Shown here piece by piece: positions 41,776 to 50,646 of a DNA stretch of 64,000 bases. Below the pieces are notes generated by a model. That model saw nothing but the letters and a program-made list of their open reading frames with translations, was not told where the DNA came from and did no database searches. Each line of letters starts with the position of its first letter. Position 1 is the first letter of the stretch. Made by a program: the position numbers and the translations under genes. The stretch is from Nitrospirota bacterium (lineage in GTDB: Bacteria; Nitrospirota_A; Leptospirillia; Leptospirillales; Leptospirillaceae), in assembly GCA_021838585.1 (NCBI GenBank), contig JAKCDE010000004.1, positions 62,001 to 126,000 of the forward strand, given 5' to 3'.

Positions 41776-42657
41776 ATGACCTTCGATCCGTCCCGCTATC
41801 TCGAAAACCTTCACGATGCACCGGACCACCGCGCCCGGCCCCTGACGGAAACCCCGGGGGATCTTCAGGGACTCCGGCGGCTTTCGCGGATCATCGACCA
41901 TCTCCGGGGTGAAAATGGATGCCCCTTCGACAGGAAACAAACCCTGTCCGCCCTTGTGGCAGACCTCAAGGATGAAATTTTCGAGCTCGAAGAGTCGGTC
42001 CAGAAGGACGACTCCGAAAACATCGCCCGGGAAATGGGGGATCTGTTCGTCATTCTTTTTATGGCCCGACGAATTTTGTGGGAGAAGTCAGGCCAGTCTC
42101 TCGGCACCATTTTCGACGGAGCGGCCCGCAAGATGGTTTCCCGCCATCCCCATGTCTTCGAGGCTCCCGCTCCCGGAAAAAGCCTTGAAGCGATCTGGGA
42201 GACATGGGAGGATAAAAAACGGAAAGAGCCGGAACACCGGGACCGACAATCGGTCCTCGACGGAATCCCGCTCACCATGCCCGCGTTGACGGTCGCGGCA
42301 AAACAGGGCCAGAAGGCGGGGCGTGTCGGATTCGACTGGCGCTCCCCCGACGAGGTCTGTCCTAAAGTTCTCGAGGAGTGGCAGGAAGTCCTCGAGGCGC
42401 GCCTCGAAGGCCCCGAACGTCTGTCGGAGGAGATCGGCGATCTTCTCTTTGTTCTGGCCCAGTTCGCGAGGCTTTCGGGAATCCGGCCAGAGGAGGCGCT
42501 GTCCGCCGCAAACAGGAAGTTCAGGGACCGTTTCCACTTCATGGAACGGGAGGCGGCCTCGAGAGGGATTCCGCTCGCCGAGCTGACATCCGAACAATGG
42601 GAGGATCTCTGGACGGAATCCAAGAAACCCCGGAAAGAGGAGCAAAAAGAGCCATGA
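41776..42657 (+). CDS. mazG: Nucleoside triphosphate pyrophosphohydrolase MazG
   Basis: This 293-aa protein has two tandem MazG helical domains. The first has GCPFDRKQTLSALVADLKDEIFELEESV and REMGDLFVILF; the second has VGFDWRSPDEVCPKVLEEWQEVLEARL and SEEIGDLLFVLAQ. Metal-binding ExxE/ExxD sets are present in both. It hydrolyses NTPs to NMP and PPi for nucleotide-pool cleaning. ATG 41776 (MTFDPSRYL) has AGGAGA upstream; the longer frame lacks support. It overlaps the SDR by 4 nt. Confidence 0.95.
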   Translation: MTFDPSRYLENLHDAPDHRARPLTETPGDLQGLRRLSRIIDHLRGENGCPFDRKQTLSALVADLKDEIFELEESVQKDDSENIAREMGDLFVILFMARRILWEKSGQSLGTIFDGAARKMVSRHPHVFEAPAPGKSLEAIWETWEDKKRKEPEHRDRQSVLDGIPLTMPALTVAAKQGQKAGRVGFDWRSPDEVCPKVLEEWQEVLEARLEGPERLSEEIGDLLFVLAQFARLSGIRPEEALSAANRKFRDRFHFMEREAASRGIPLAELTSEQWEDLWTESKKPRKEEQKEP

Positions 42658-43349
42658 ATGCCCTGGTCACCGGCGCCACCTCCGGGATAGGACTTTCGGT
42701 GGCTCAAGGCCTTCTCGCCCTCGGTCACAACGTCTTCGCCACCGGCAGAAACAGCGGACGCCTCGGGCAGTTCAGGGAGGAGGCCAAAGGCATGGCCGGA
42801 ACGCTCCACACCCTTGCCTGCGACCTGGAAAGACCGGAAGAGGTCGAACGACTGATCAAGGCATCCACGGACGCCCTGTCCCATAAAATCGACCTTCTGG
42901 TGAACAATGCCGGCATTGCCACATTCGGTGAAATCGAGGAGACGACCCTCGAGGAGTTCGAGCGGTTGATGGCGGTGAATCTGAGAGCCCCTTTTCTGCT
43001 TTCCCGGGCGACCCTGCCGATCATGAAAAAACAAGGAGACGGGCTGATCGTCAACATTTCCTCCGTGGCTGGCCTCGAAGCCTGGGCAGGATCCTCCCTC
43101 TACTCCATGACCAAGTTCGCATTGAGGGGTTTGACCGGGTCATTGCTGGCCGAGGGGGCGCCCAGCGGTGTGAAGGCGGTTGCAATCTGCCCGGGTTATG
43201 TGGCGACTCCTCTGGTGTCGGGGGCTCCCGTTCCCGAATCCGAGATGATCCAGCCCGAAGACATCCTGAAGACGATCCTCTACCTCAGGGACCTCTCTCC
43301 GGCGGCGGTCCCGGGAGACATTGTCCTGAAGCGTCTCGGAGGACTTTGA
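42654..43349 (+). CDS. Short-chain dehydrogenase/reductase
   Basis: This 231-aa SDR has GATSGIG (7-13), VNNAGIATFGEIEET and ISSVAGLEAWAGSSLYSMTKFAL with the Ser-Tyr-Lys set, and CPGYVATPL. Start 42654 (MNALVTG) overlaps the mazG stop (ATGA). It resembles FabG/YdfG-like reductases, substrate unknown. This is the third SDR in the window. Confidence 0.9.
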   Translation: MNALVTGATSGIGLSVAQGLLALGHNVFATGRNSGRLGQFREEAKGMAGTLHTLACDLERPEEVERLIKASTDALSHKIDLLVNNAGIATFGEIEETTLEEFERLMAVNLRAPFLLSRATLPIMKKQGDGLIVNISSVAGLEAWAGSSLYSMTKFALRGLTGSLLAEGAPSGVKAVAICPGYVATPLVSGAPVPESEMIQPEDILKTILYLRDLSPAAVPGDIVLKRLGGL

Positions 43350-43389
43350 CCTTCGTTTCATACATGCCCGGAGCGACAATGAGGATGCT

Positions 43390-44409
43390 GTGCAACCGGA
43401 AATGATAAGGGAATACATCAAAAAGGTCGGGACAGGTCCTCTTGGCGCGAGGGATCTTACCCGGGCCGAGGCGGCCTCGGCCGCCAAACTCATTCTTTCC
43501 GGAAGTGCGACCTCCGCCCAGACCGGCGCTCTTCTTCTGGGACTTCGCCTGAAGGGGGAAACCGCCGAAGAAATGGGAGGGTTTCTCGACGCCCTTAGAG
43601 AGAAGCTCACTCTTGCCGGTCCGACAAGGGCCGATCTCGATGTCGGCGACCCCTACGACGGCAGGAAACGCTCCCTGAGCCTCGTCGTTCCCGCCGCGCT
43701 CGCGGCATCCCGGTCGGGACTCAGGATCGTCCTCCACGGCCTTTCCATGGTCCCAGTCAAACAGGGGCCGGGGGTCCTTGACGTCTGGAAAGCCCTCGGA
43801 CGGACGCCCTCCTCCCTGCCGGGTCCCTGGCCTTCCGAGGGGGAGGGGTCGGTCCTCTGCCTTTCCCAGGAAACCTTTCTTCCGGAGCTCGCCCGCCTTC
43901 TGCCCCTGCGCCAGGAACTGGGCCTCCGCACCCTCTGGAACACCGTCGAAAAATGCGTAAACCCATTGAATGCCACCGCCCAGATCATCGGCATCTTTCA
44001 TGAACCGATCATCGACAAGCTCCGCCAGGCCCTTGATCGCAGCGGAGTCTCCCCTTCCCACCGCATACTCTTCGTCTGTGGCTCCGAGGGAGGAGTGGAT
44101 CTCCACCCCCACCGTCCGACACTCTGCCATCTTCTGGACCCTGCCTCCGGGCCGGATCTCCAGCCCGTCACCATTCCGGCGCCTTCCGGAGAAACGGGAC
44201 CTATGCCTTCCCCGGGAGAGAGCTTGTTTATCCGGGAGATTGTAAGCGATCCTTCCCACCCTCTGGCCCGGCTCCTGAAACGCCAGACAGCCCTTTTCCT
44301 TTTTGCCTCGGGAAAATGCAAGAGCTTTTCCGAGGCGGAGGAACGACTGGCAGACGCTCCCTCTAATCCGTCCGATCCTTCCCCTTCCCCCCTCCGGAGT
44401 GTCCCATGA
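43390..44409 (+). CDS. TrpD2/YbiB-like phosphoribosyltransferase-fold protein
   Basis: This 339-aa protein has the anthranilate phosphoribosyltransferase fold, but the phosphoribosyl pyrophosphate loop is replaced (DLDVGDPYDGRKRSL instead of GTGGD). That is the mark of the TrpD2/YbiB group of nucleic-acid-binding, non-biosynthetic relatives. The N-terminal helical domain (LTRAEAASAAKLILSGSATSAQTGALLLGLRLKGETAEEM) is well kept. GTG 43390 has GAGG upstream. It overlaps the HD-GYP gene by 4 nt. A tryptophan role is unlikely. Confidence 0.8.
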   Translation: MQPEMIREYIKKVGTGPLGARDLTRAEAASAAKLILSGSATSAQTGALLLGLRLKGETAEEMGGFLDALREKLTLAGPTRADLDVGDPYDGRKRSLSLVVPAALAASRSGLRIVLHGLSMVPVKQGPGVLDVWKALGRTPSSLPGPWPSEGEGSVLCLSQETFLPELARLLPLRQELGLRTLWNTVEKCVNPLNATAQIIGIFHEPIIDKLRQALDRSGVSPSHRILFVCGSEGGVDLHPHRPTLCHLLDPASGPDLQPVTIPAPSGETGPMPSPGESLFIREIVSDPSHPLARLLKRQTALFLFASGKCKSFSEAEERLADAPSNPSDPSPSPLRSVP

Positions 44410-45638
44410 ACAAGATCATTCCCGTAGAAAAACTTGAAATCGGCATGGAGGTTGTGGCTCTGGACAAGAGCTGGCTGGAAACCAACATCCTTTTTCATCG
44501 GTTCCGAGTCCAGTCCAGAGAGGAAATCCGGAAGCTTAAGGAGAACGGGATCCGCATGGTGACGGTCCGTATTCCCGACCCGCAACCCGCTGCAGCCCCA
44601 GGAAAGGAAACGGGCAGGCGACCGGAGGAGGGGGAAAGTCCGATCTTCCGGGAGATGGAAGTTCTTCCCATCCCGACCCTCAAGGAATGGAACGCCCTCC
44701 ACGACAAGACGGTCGCGGTCGTCGCGAAGAGTTTCAGCGAAGTTCGCATGGGGAATGTGCTCGATGTGGCTCCTCTTCGCAATCAGGTGGTTGAAACACT
44801 GGAGATGCTGCTGAGGGATCCCCGCAAAAACTCCTTTCTCGTCACCTTGTCCGAAGTCGACGACGAATCCTACGTCCACTCCGCGAACACCATGATTCTC
44901 GCCATGGGACTGGCCAAACAGACCGGAGTTCCCCAAGAGGAGATTCCGAGGTGGGGGCTGGCCGCTCTTCTTCACGATATCGGGAAGGCCCTCATTCCTC
45001 TCGATATTCTGAAAAAACCTGGCAAACTTGAACCGAACGAGTGGGATACGATGAAACGCCATCCGAAACTCGGCCATTCCATCCTGTCGAAGTCGAAGGA
45101 CGATCTGGTGCGCGGGCTCTGCACCCATGTGGCCATGGAGCATCACGAACGGAAGGGGGGAGGCGGTTACCCGTTCGGACTGGATCTGCCCGACATTGAT
45201 CCGGTCAGTCGCTCCCTGATGGTTCTAGACATCTACGAAGCCCTCACGGCCGGTAGGATTTACCGTCCTCCGCTTTCACCCGCGAAAACGCTCTCCTACC
45301 TTCTGGAGCGCGAACTGCACAAGCTCGATCCGCGGGCGATCGCAAATCTCGTCCAGATGGTGGGCATTTATCCGGTAGCATCCCTCGTGCTTCTCACCGA
45401 TGGGCGGATCGCCATGATCACCTCCTACAAGGACCCGGACACCCACACCGGGCCTGTCGACCTTCTTGCCATTTTCTCAAAACCAGGGGTTCCCCTTCCG
45501 GAGCCTGTCCGCCTCACCTTGTCCACCATCGACCGCTCCCGCGTCAAGCAGACCTATCATCCTAGGGAACTCGGCCTTTCACCTGCCGACATTTCCCGTT
45601 ATCTCGAAATGGCGGAAGCAGAACCTCCCGATCATTGA
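44406..45638 (+). CDS. HD-GYP cyclic-di-GMP phosphodiesterase
   Basis: This 410-aa protein has a DUF3391-like N-terminal domain (IPVEKLEIGMEVVALDKSWLETNILFHRFRVQS). An HD-GYP domain follows: LLHDIGKALIP (His190, Asp191), HHE at 246-248, GYP at 254-256 and DIYEALTAGRIYRPPLSP. All metal ligands are visible, so c-di-GMP hydrolysis is expected. GGGGYPFGL has an extra Gly run compared with the usual GxGYPxGL. It ends just before a strong terminator. Confidence 0.93.
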   Translation: MNKIIPVEKLEIGMEVVALDKSWLETNILFHRFRVQSREEIRKLKENGIRMVTVRIPDPQPAAAPGKETGRRPEEGESPIFREMEVLPIPTLKEWNALHDKTVAVVAKSFSEVRMGNVLDVAPLRNQVVETLEMLLRDPRKNSFLVTLSEVDDESYVHSANTMILAMGLAKQTGVPQEEIPRWGLAALLHDIGKALIPLDILKKPGKLEPNEWDTMKRHPKLGHSILSKSKDDLVRGLCTHVAMEHHERKGGGGYPFGLDLPDIDPVSRSLMVLDIYEALTAGRIYRPPLSPAKTLSYLLERELHKLDPRAIANLVQMVGIYPVASLVLLTDGRIAMITSYKDPDTHTGPVDLLAIFSKPGVPLPEPVRLTLSTIDRSRVKQTYHPRELGLSPADISRYLEMAEAEPPDH

Positions 45639-45643
45639 CAAAA

Positions 45644-45670
45644 AAACGGACCCTTATATCAGGTCCGTTT
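45644..45670. terminator. Intrinsic terminator between HD-GYP and tusA-like genes
   Basis: AAACGGACC (45644-45652) pairs with GGTCCGTTT (45662-45670) across a 9-nt loop, with flanking A and T runs. It is usable from both sides between convergent genes. Confidence 0.8.
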
Positions 45671-45703
45671 CATTCCTGTTCCAAAAAGAGGGTCACAACT
45701 TTT

Positions 45704-45952
45704 TCACTTCACCTTTTTGACAATAACCTCCCAGTAGCCCTCTTTCTTTTCCGTCTTCAGATATTCCTGCCCGACCTTCTGAATCCATGCCGGAATATCC
45801 TTCGCCGACCCTTCGTCGGTGGAAAGAACCGAAAGAACCGTCCCGACAGGTTTAAGCTGGATAGTCTTGATCAGCTCCATCAGGGGACCAGGACAAAAAA
45901 GGCCACGCCCGTCAACGATTTCGTCGATTTTCACGCTTGTGTCTTCTGCCAT
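45704..45952 (-). CDS. TusA/SirA-family sulfur carrier
   Basis: This 82-aa protein has the CPxP-type signature GLFCPGPLMEL; Cys20 carries persulfide sulfur. It is followed by the standard beta-alpha fold and TDEGSAKDIPAWIQKVGQEYL. The start region has GAGAGA upstream. It lies 28 nt downstream of a DsrE-family gene; TusA-DsrE pairs are common in cytoplasmic sulfur transfer of sulfur- and metal-oxidising bacteria. Confidence 0.88.
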   Translation of the reverse strand: MAEDTSVKIDEIVDGRGLFCPGPLMELIKTIQLKPVGTVLSVLSTDEGSAKDIPAWIQKVGQEYLKTEKKEGYWEVIVKKVK

Positions 45953-45980
45953 TCTTTCTCTCCTGTTCCTTCAAACGTTG

Positions 45981-46373
45981 TCAAACAAAAAGAACCTGGC
46001 CACCCTCGGCTTTTCCCAGGAATCCCGCCACACCCAGCACTTCGTCGAAAACCGGGACAAACTCGTCGAGCTTCTCCCCGACGAGTTCGAGCGCCATCGC
46101 GCACGCATAGACCTTGAGGGATCCCATCATCTTTCCCTGCTGGAGAAGATCGTAAAACATGGGGCCGCCTTTCTCGAGAAGATGTCGTCCGATCTCCCCG
46201 TCCACCTTGAAACCTTTTTTTTCTACCGTTGATTTTCGGAATGCGGTGACGGCGTTCATCGTCACGAAGACATTCACTTCCATCTGGCTCACCGCAGCAA
46301 CGGATGCCATGAGACCGACGGCATGCATCTTTTCGAGAGAGTCGGAGGCCAACACAAAGGAAATCCGTTCCAT
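45981..46373 (-). CDS. DsrE/DsrF-like family protein
   Basis: This 130-aa DsrE-fold protein begins RISFVLASDSLEKMHAVGLMASVAAVSQMEVNVFVTMNAV and contains SLKVYACAMALELVG with Cys91 at the conserved thiol position. It is of the DsrE3A-like peroxiredoxin-related group. It forms a two-gene unit with the TusA-like gene and probably exchanges sulfane sulfur with it. Confidence 0.82.
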   Translation of the reverse strand: MERISFVLASDSLEKMHAVGLMASVAAVSQMEVNVFVTMNAVTAFRKSTVEKKGFKVDGEIGRHLLEKGGPMFYDLLQQGKMMGSLKVYACAMALELVGEKLDEFVPVFDEVLGVAGFLGKAEGGQVLFV

Positions 46374-46520
46374 CGATTCGTCCTTTCCCTGTCAATTGTC
46401 CGGAACATCCCACACTTTTGATCTTAGTCCACACTATCGGGAGGATCAAGCCGGACATTTTTCAGTAACCTTATGGCAGTGGGAGCAGACCGACCCAATG
46501 GTATGGGCTCCCGTAACACG

Positions 46521-47498
46521 TCACCGCCCAGGACAGGGTTTGTTTTTTACCGGCAAGGGAATCCGTTCACCCGGTGGCGCCAGGTCTGGCAAGTCGAAGT
46601 TGCGGGTAAGCGTCTCGAGAAGGGAGTAGTGGTTCGAGAAACAGTGTGATCGCCACGGAGTCGGATCCCTAGAGTCGATCCATAGGAAGGGGACCCTCCC
46701 TCCCCCATGAATCCTGAGCATGTCCGGCTTCAAAGCATTGATATCCCCTTGTTTTCCCGAATACCCCGACTCGTCCCAGAGGACGAAGATCCAGACATGG
46801 CCGTTATGGTAAAGGGAGGAGTCCTCGATAGCCGGAATCCAGCGGGCGAGAAATCGGTCCCCGGCCCTCACGAGTTCATGCCGGTTATGAAAATGGCAGG
46901 TGAAGGCTCCGTGCATGTCGTTGCATAGGTCGGGAACGACGAGGGCAAACGCCGGGACATCTCCCCGGGCGAGATCCTCCCGGAGCCGGGAGAGGGGAAC
47001 AACCGTTCTTCTGACGGGGCTTTTTCTGAGGCGAGAAAACAGAAGAAAAGGATCGTGCTTCAGGACGTAACGGACGAACAGAAGGGGAGCCTTGGAGCCT
47101 CCGAATCCGTCCCCGGGGAGTCCCTGCATGTACGAACCGACGGAGTGCCCATGGCGAACCATTTCCTCGGGGAAGCTGTCCCCCTGAATCCGGATGTGTG
47201 GATCGTCTGAAACAGGAAGGGGGGGCCAAGCCCCCATCATCGCGACATAGTTCGGCAGACTCGGATGGGCGAGGCTCCAGTAGTTGGTCAATCGTCCCCC
47301 GACAAGGCTGTTGAAATAGGGGGCATCCGATCCGTGGACAATCTCCCGATAACCCTTGTTTTCCATGATGATGACAAAGACATGGTCGGCCTGCGAGGAC
47401 TTTTGGGCCAATGAGATGCTCGGAGACAGAATAGCCTGAAAAACCGCCAGAACAAATGGAAGCAGTCCACTTTTCACAAGAGTCACCGAGGCCTTCAC
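46521..47498 (-). CDS. Exported phosphoesterase family protein
   Basis: This 325-aa protein has a signal peptide (VKSGLLPFVLAVFQAILSPSISLA). A phosphoesterase (acid phosphatase/phospholipase C-like) domain follows: HVFVIIMENKGYREIV, YFNSLVGGRLTNYWSLAHPSLPNYVAMMG, VPDLCNDMHG and FVLWDESGY. The Glu-Asn, Asp and His metal-site residues are visible. It probably acts in the periplasm on phosphate esters. GTG 47498 overlaps the upstream stop by 4 nt; a GTG at 47534 is an alternative. Confidence 0.82.
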   Translation of the reverse strand: MKASVTLVKSGLLPFVLAVFQAILSPSISLAQKSSQADHVFVIIMENKGYREIVHGSDAPYFNSLVGGRLTNYWSLAHPSLPNYVAMMGAWPPLPVSDDPHIRIQGDSFPEEMVRHGHSVGSYMQGLPGDGFGGSKAPLLFVRYVLKHDPFLLFSRLRKSPVRRTVVPLSRLREDLARGDVPAFALVVPDLCNDMHGAFTCHFHNRHELVRAGDRFLARWIPAIEDSSLYHNGHVWIFVLWDESGYSGKQGDINALKPDMLRIHGGGRVPFLWIDSRDPTPWRSHCFSNHYSLLETLTRNFDLPDLAPPGERIPLPVKNKPCPGR

Positions 47499-48880
47499 TC
47501 CCAGTCCTTCAGAACGAGAAAGCGCTTGAACCAATCCTCAAAGGCTTTCTGGGTGGTGGTTCCGGCCGCGTTGGGTGTGATAGCCATTGTTGGTCGTGCC
47601 TCAAGGGCCTTCAGAAGGTCGTGGCTCGTCCAGGCCGTGGAGGGAAACCAGAAGACGGAGAGCGTGATTGAGAGAGCAGGATTGGCCGAAACAAGTTTTT
47701 CGAGAACCTCTCGGTAACGGTCTTCGATTCCCTTTGCGCGAGATATGTCCTGGTCCGGAAAAAGAAGCAACAACCCGTCACTGCCCTGGGCCAGAATGTC
47801 CGAAGGTCTCTTCGACTTGTCCAGAACCCGCTGAAGGATGTCCTGGGAGGCTGGGTCGCTCTGAACCCGCAGGATGACGAATGGACGGGGAGGATGCCGA
47901 ACGATCATTCCCTCCATCAGCATCAGAAAGCTTTCCTCCTCGAAAAGGCCCCGATGGACATCATACTTCGGAAGGAGTCCAAGGGCCATGCGCTCTTCAC
48001 CGAGGGCATCCCCCATGTTCCGGACGATCTCCTCGAAGTTGAGACGGACCGGCTTCATCCAAAGGTCGAGAGAAGGAAACGGGATCCCGATCCATCCCAT
48101 CACATGGATGTACCAGGTCAGGGGAAGCATGATCTCGTAGCGATAAGGCTTCTCGGTATGCTCGACCAGGGCCGGTCTGGCTCCCCCCTCGGAAATCTTC
48201 TTGAAGAACTGGACATCCCCGATCGATACATTTTCCTGGGTCATCCGGAGGTTGTCTTCGGGACCATCGAACTGGAGGTAGATCGGCCGAGGACCGTCAT
48301 CGAGCGTCACCCCGTCGACCAGAAAGACCCGGTTGAACTTGAAGCGTTCTGCCTCCCACTCCATCAGCCGCGCGATCTCCTCGTGCAGAACCCGCTGGTC
48401 GGACTCATCGAGAAGATGGTGGGCCACAGCCGTCTGAATCTTGTCCTTCATCTGGACGATGGCGGGATATTCGATCGTCTCCATCTGTTTGTCCGTCGGC
48501 ATCCGGTCATAATAGGACAGGAAATAGATTCCGGCGGGCGGAGGCATTGCTCCCAGGGGGAATCCCCACCATACCAGGGTTCCCTGGTCCCCCTGCCCCC
48601 GGAAGTCGGTCCGGCGAAAAAGGTCCTCCCCCCCTTTTTCTCCCTGGGGGCGCGCATTCCCCTTGCGAAGCAGATGCTCCCACAAATCCCGGACAGGCAT
48701 GCGCGAGAGGGACCGGGCCGGCAATTTCGTCATATGGATGAGACCATCCTCAAACAGGACGATCTTCCCGGCCGAATCGGCAGCAAAAGAAGTCACAACA
48801 TTGGAATTAATCCCGTAATCGAGAATCTTTTTCCAGGGGGTCAGGTCCCGCATCGGGGAAACCAGAGAGACAAATCCCAC
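47495..48880 (-). CDS. PAS-like protein with degenerate GGDEF-type C-terminus
   Basis: This 461-aa cytoplasmic protein is not firmly recognised. Residues about 20-130 look PAS-like (NSNVVTSFAADSAGKIVLFEDGLIHMTK, then a GTLVWWGFPLG strand region). A central segment has PIYLQFDGPEDNLRMTQENVSIGDVQFFKKI, possibly PilZ-like. From about 330 the layout matches GGDEF (PFVILRVQSDP, SDILAQGSDGLLLLFPDQD, LSITLSVFWFPSTAW), but the signature is QGSDGL. It is probably a non-catalytic receptor. It lies 26 nt after lpd and overlaps the phosphoesterase by 4 nt. Confidence 0.65.
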   Translation of the reverse strand: MGFVSLVSPMRDLTPWKKILDYGINSNVVTSFAADSAGKIVLFEDGLIHMTKLPARSLSRMPVRDLWEHLLRKGNARPQGEKGGEDLFRRTDFRGQGDQGTLVWWGFPLGAMPPPAGIYFLSYYDRMPTDKQMETIEYPAIVQMKDKIQTAVAHHLLDESDQRVLHEEIARLMEWEAERFKFNRVFLVDGVTLDDGPRPIYLQFDGPEDNLRMTQENVSIGDVQFFKKISEGGARPALVEHTEKPYRYEIMLPLTWYIHVMGWIGIPFPSLDLWMKPVRLNFEEIVRNMGDALGEERMALGLLPKYDVHRGLFEEESFLMLMEGMIVRHPPRPFVILRVQSDPASQDILQRVLDKSKRPSDILAQGSDGLLLLFPDQDISRAKGIEDRYREVLEKLVSANPALSITLSVFWFPSTAWTSHDLLKALEARPTMAITPNAAGTTTQKAFEDWFKRFLVLKDWE

Positions 48881-48906
48881 GATCAGCCCTTAATAATGAA
48901 ATGCGA

Positions 48907-50310
48907 TCATCGATGAATGGCCCTCCCGACGATGTCGAGGAAGGACTCGTGAATGGCTTCGCTCACGGTGGGATGTGGGAAAATCCCTTCCGCGATCTGG
49001 CGCGTTCCATCCTTGCTCCCCATCGCTGCCGCCACGGCTCCGATCATTTCCGACGCATGGGGGCCGATCCCGTGAAACCCCAGAATGCGGCCAGTTTCCT
49101 TCTCCGAGAGGACCTTGAAAAAGCCTCTCCGGTTGCCCTCGATCAGGGAACGACCGTTGGCCATGAGAGGAAAGCGACCTTCAGCGACCGAAAGACCGCG
49201 CGCTTCAGCCTCTTCCCTGGTCAGACCGATGGAGACCGCTTCGGGATGGGTATAGACCACCCGGGGGACCAGAGAAGGATCGAGGGGGCGGGGATCCCCC
49301 CCCGCCATCGCCTCGACCGCAATGACCGCTTCATGGCTCGCCTTGTGGGCGAGGAGGAAACCTCCGACCATGTCCCCCGCCGCATAGATCCCCGGCACCG
49401 CCGTTTCCCCCAGAGGACCGACGGGGAGAAAGCCTCCCTTTCCCGGCGAAAGTCCGACATTTTCAAGACCGAGACCTTCCAGGACGGGCTCCCGGCCGAT
49501 AGCGACCAGAACGGCCTCCGTTTGCACATCTTCCTGTCGCCCTTTATCATCCCTGAACTCAAGATAAAGGCCCGAGGAATCCTTAAGGGCAGAAAGGGAT
49601 GTCGTCCCGGTCCGGACATCGATTCCCATTCCGGAGAATTCTCGTGACAGGACCTCCCCCACCTCCGGATCCTCGAGCGGCAGAAGCCGGGACTCCCGCT
49701 CCAGGAGGAGAACGGAGCTTCCAAATGCGGAAAGGATGTCCGCAAACTCACAGCCGATCGCTCCGCCCCCCACGATGGCGATCCGCCCGTCAAATTCCCC
49801 GAGACGCAAAAGGTCTGTGCTTGAAAGGATCCGGCGGCCATCGAACGGTAGCCCCGGCAGGGGGCGGGGACGGGATCCCGTGGCCAAAAGCACGAAGCGC
49901 GTTCTTAGCTCGCGCGGGGGGTCTTCCATGACCCTGACGAGCCCGGGGGACAGCAATGTCCCCCTTGCCCGGATATGGGTGATGCAGTGTTTTTTGAAAA
50001 GGAATTCGATGCCGCGGGTCAGCCTGTCGATGATAGCGGAGCGGTACGAGGACAGCTTTTCAGGATTTCGTGAGGGAGAAGGAACGGAAACCCCGAATCG
50101 CTCGGCATCGGAAAGGGAGCGCAGGAATCCCGAGACTTCCAGGAGGGCCTTGGTCGGGATGCAGCCATCATGGAGGCAGGTCCCCCCCACGGGAGCGGGA
50201 TCGAGGATCGTCACCCTCATTCCGAGTTGAGCGGCCCGGATGGCTCCGACATAGCCTGCGGAACCGGCTCCCAGAACTACGAGATCAACATCAGCATTCA
50301 TCGATCGCAC
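48907..50310 (-). CDS. lpd: Dihydrolipoyl dehydrogenase
   Basis: This 467-aa flavoprotein reoxidises dihydrolipoyl carriers with NAD+. It has FAD motif GAGSAGY (14-20) and redox disulfide GGTCLHDGCIPTK (Cys45, Cys50). The NAD motif is VGGGAIGCEFADI, and the C-terminal catalytic FPHPTVSEAIHES supplies His/Glu. It can serve as the L-protein for the gcvT-H-P set elsewhere in the window or for 2-oxoacid dehydrogenases. GTG 50310 has GGGGAG close upstream; ATG 50301 is an alternative. Confidence 0.95.
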   Translation of the reverse strand: MRSMNADVDLVVLGAGSAGYVGAIRAAQLGMRVTILDPAPVGGTCLHDGCIPTKALLEVSGFLRSLSDAERFGVSVPSPSRNPEKLSSYRSAIIDRLTRGIEFLFKKHCITHIRARGTLLSPGLVRVMEDPPRELRTRFVLLATGSRPRPLPGLPFDGRRILSSTDLLRLGEFDGRIAIVGGGAIGCEFADILSAFGSSVLLLERESRLLPLEDPEVGEVLSREFSGMGIDVRTGTTSLSALKDSSGLYLEFRDDKGRQEDVQTEAVLVAIGREPVLEGLGLENVGLSPGKGGFLPVGPLGETAVPGIYAAGDMVGGFLLAHKASHEAVIAVEAMAGGDPRPLDPSLVPRVVYTHPEAVSIGLTREEAEARGLSVAEGRFPLMANGRSLIEGNRRGFFKVLSEKETGRILGFHGIGPHASEMIGAVAAAMGSKDGTRQIAEGIFPHPTVSEAIHESFLDIVGRAIHR

Positions 50311-50534
50311 AGATCTCCCCGTTTAAATTATCGGCCGGGGGCCTTCGACAAAAATCATTCGCCCTGCCCCGGGAGGACTATTCGACCCCTTGAAGAAAAC
50401 ACCAATTGCAATTTTGACGGCAATCCCGAACCCAAAGCTTAACAGATTCCCGCCTCATCTGACCAACATCCCGTTTTCCAATTTCATTTAACAACTGCCC
50501 ATGAAGATATTTTTCAATCCATGGTCGCCTCTTC

Positions 50535-50564
50535 TTGACAGAGAACTCCTTTTTCGCCTATAGT
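50535..50564 (+). promoter_or_regulatory. Promoter of the initiator tRNA
   Basis: Consensus TTGACA (50535-50540), 18-nt spacer and TATAGT (50559-50564). The expected start (about 50571) coincides with the tRNA 5' end. Confidence 0.7.
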
Positions 50565-50569
50565 CTTCG

Positions 50570-50646
<77 letters not shown>

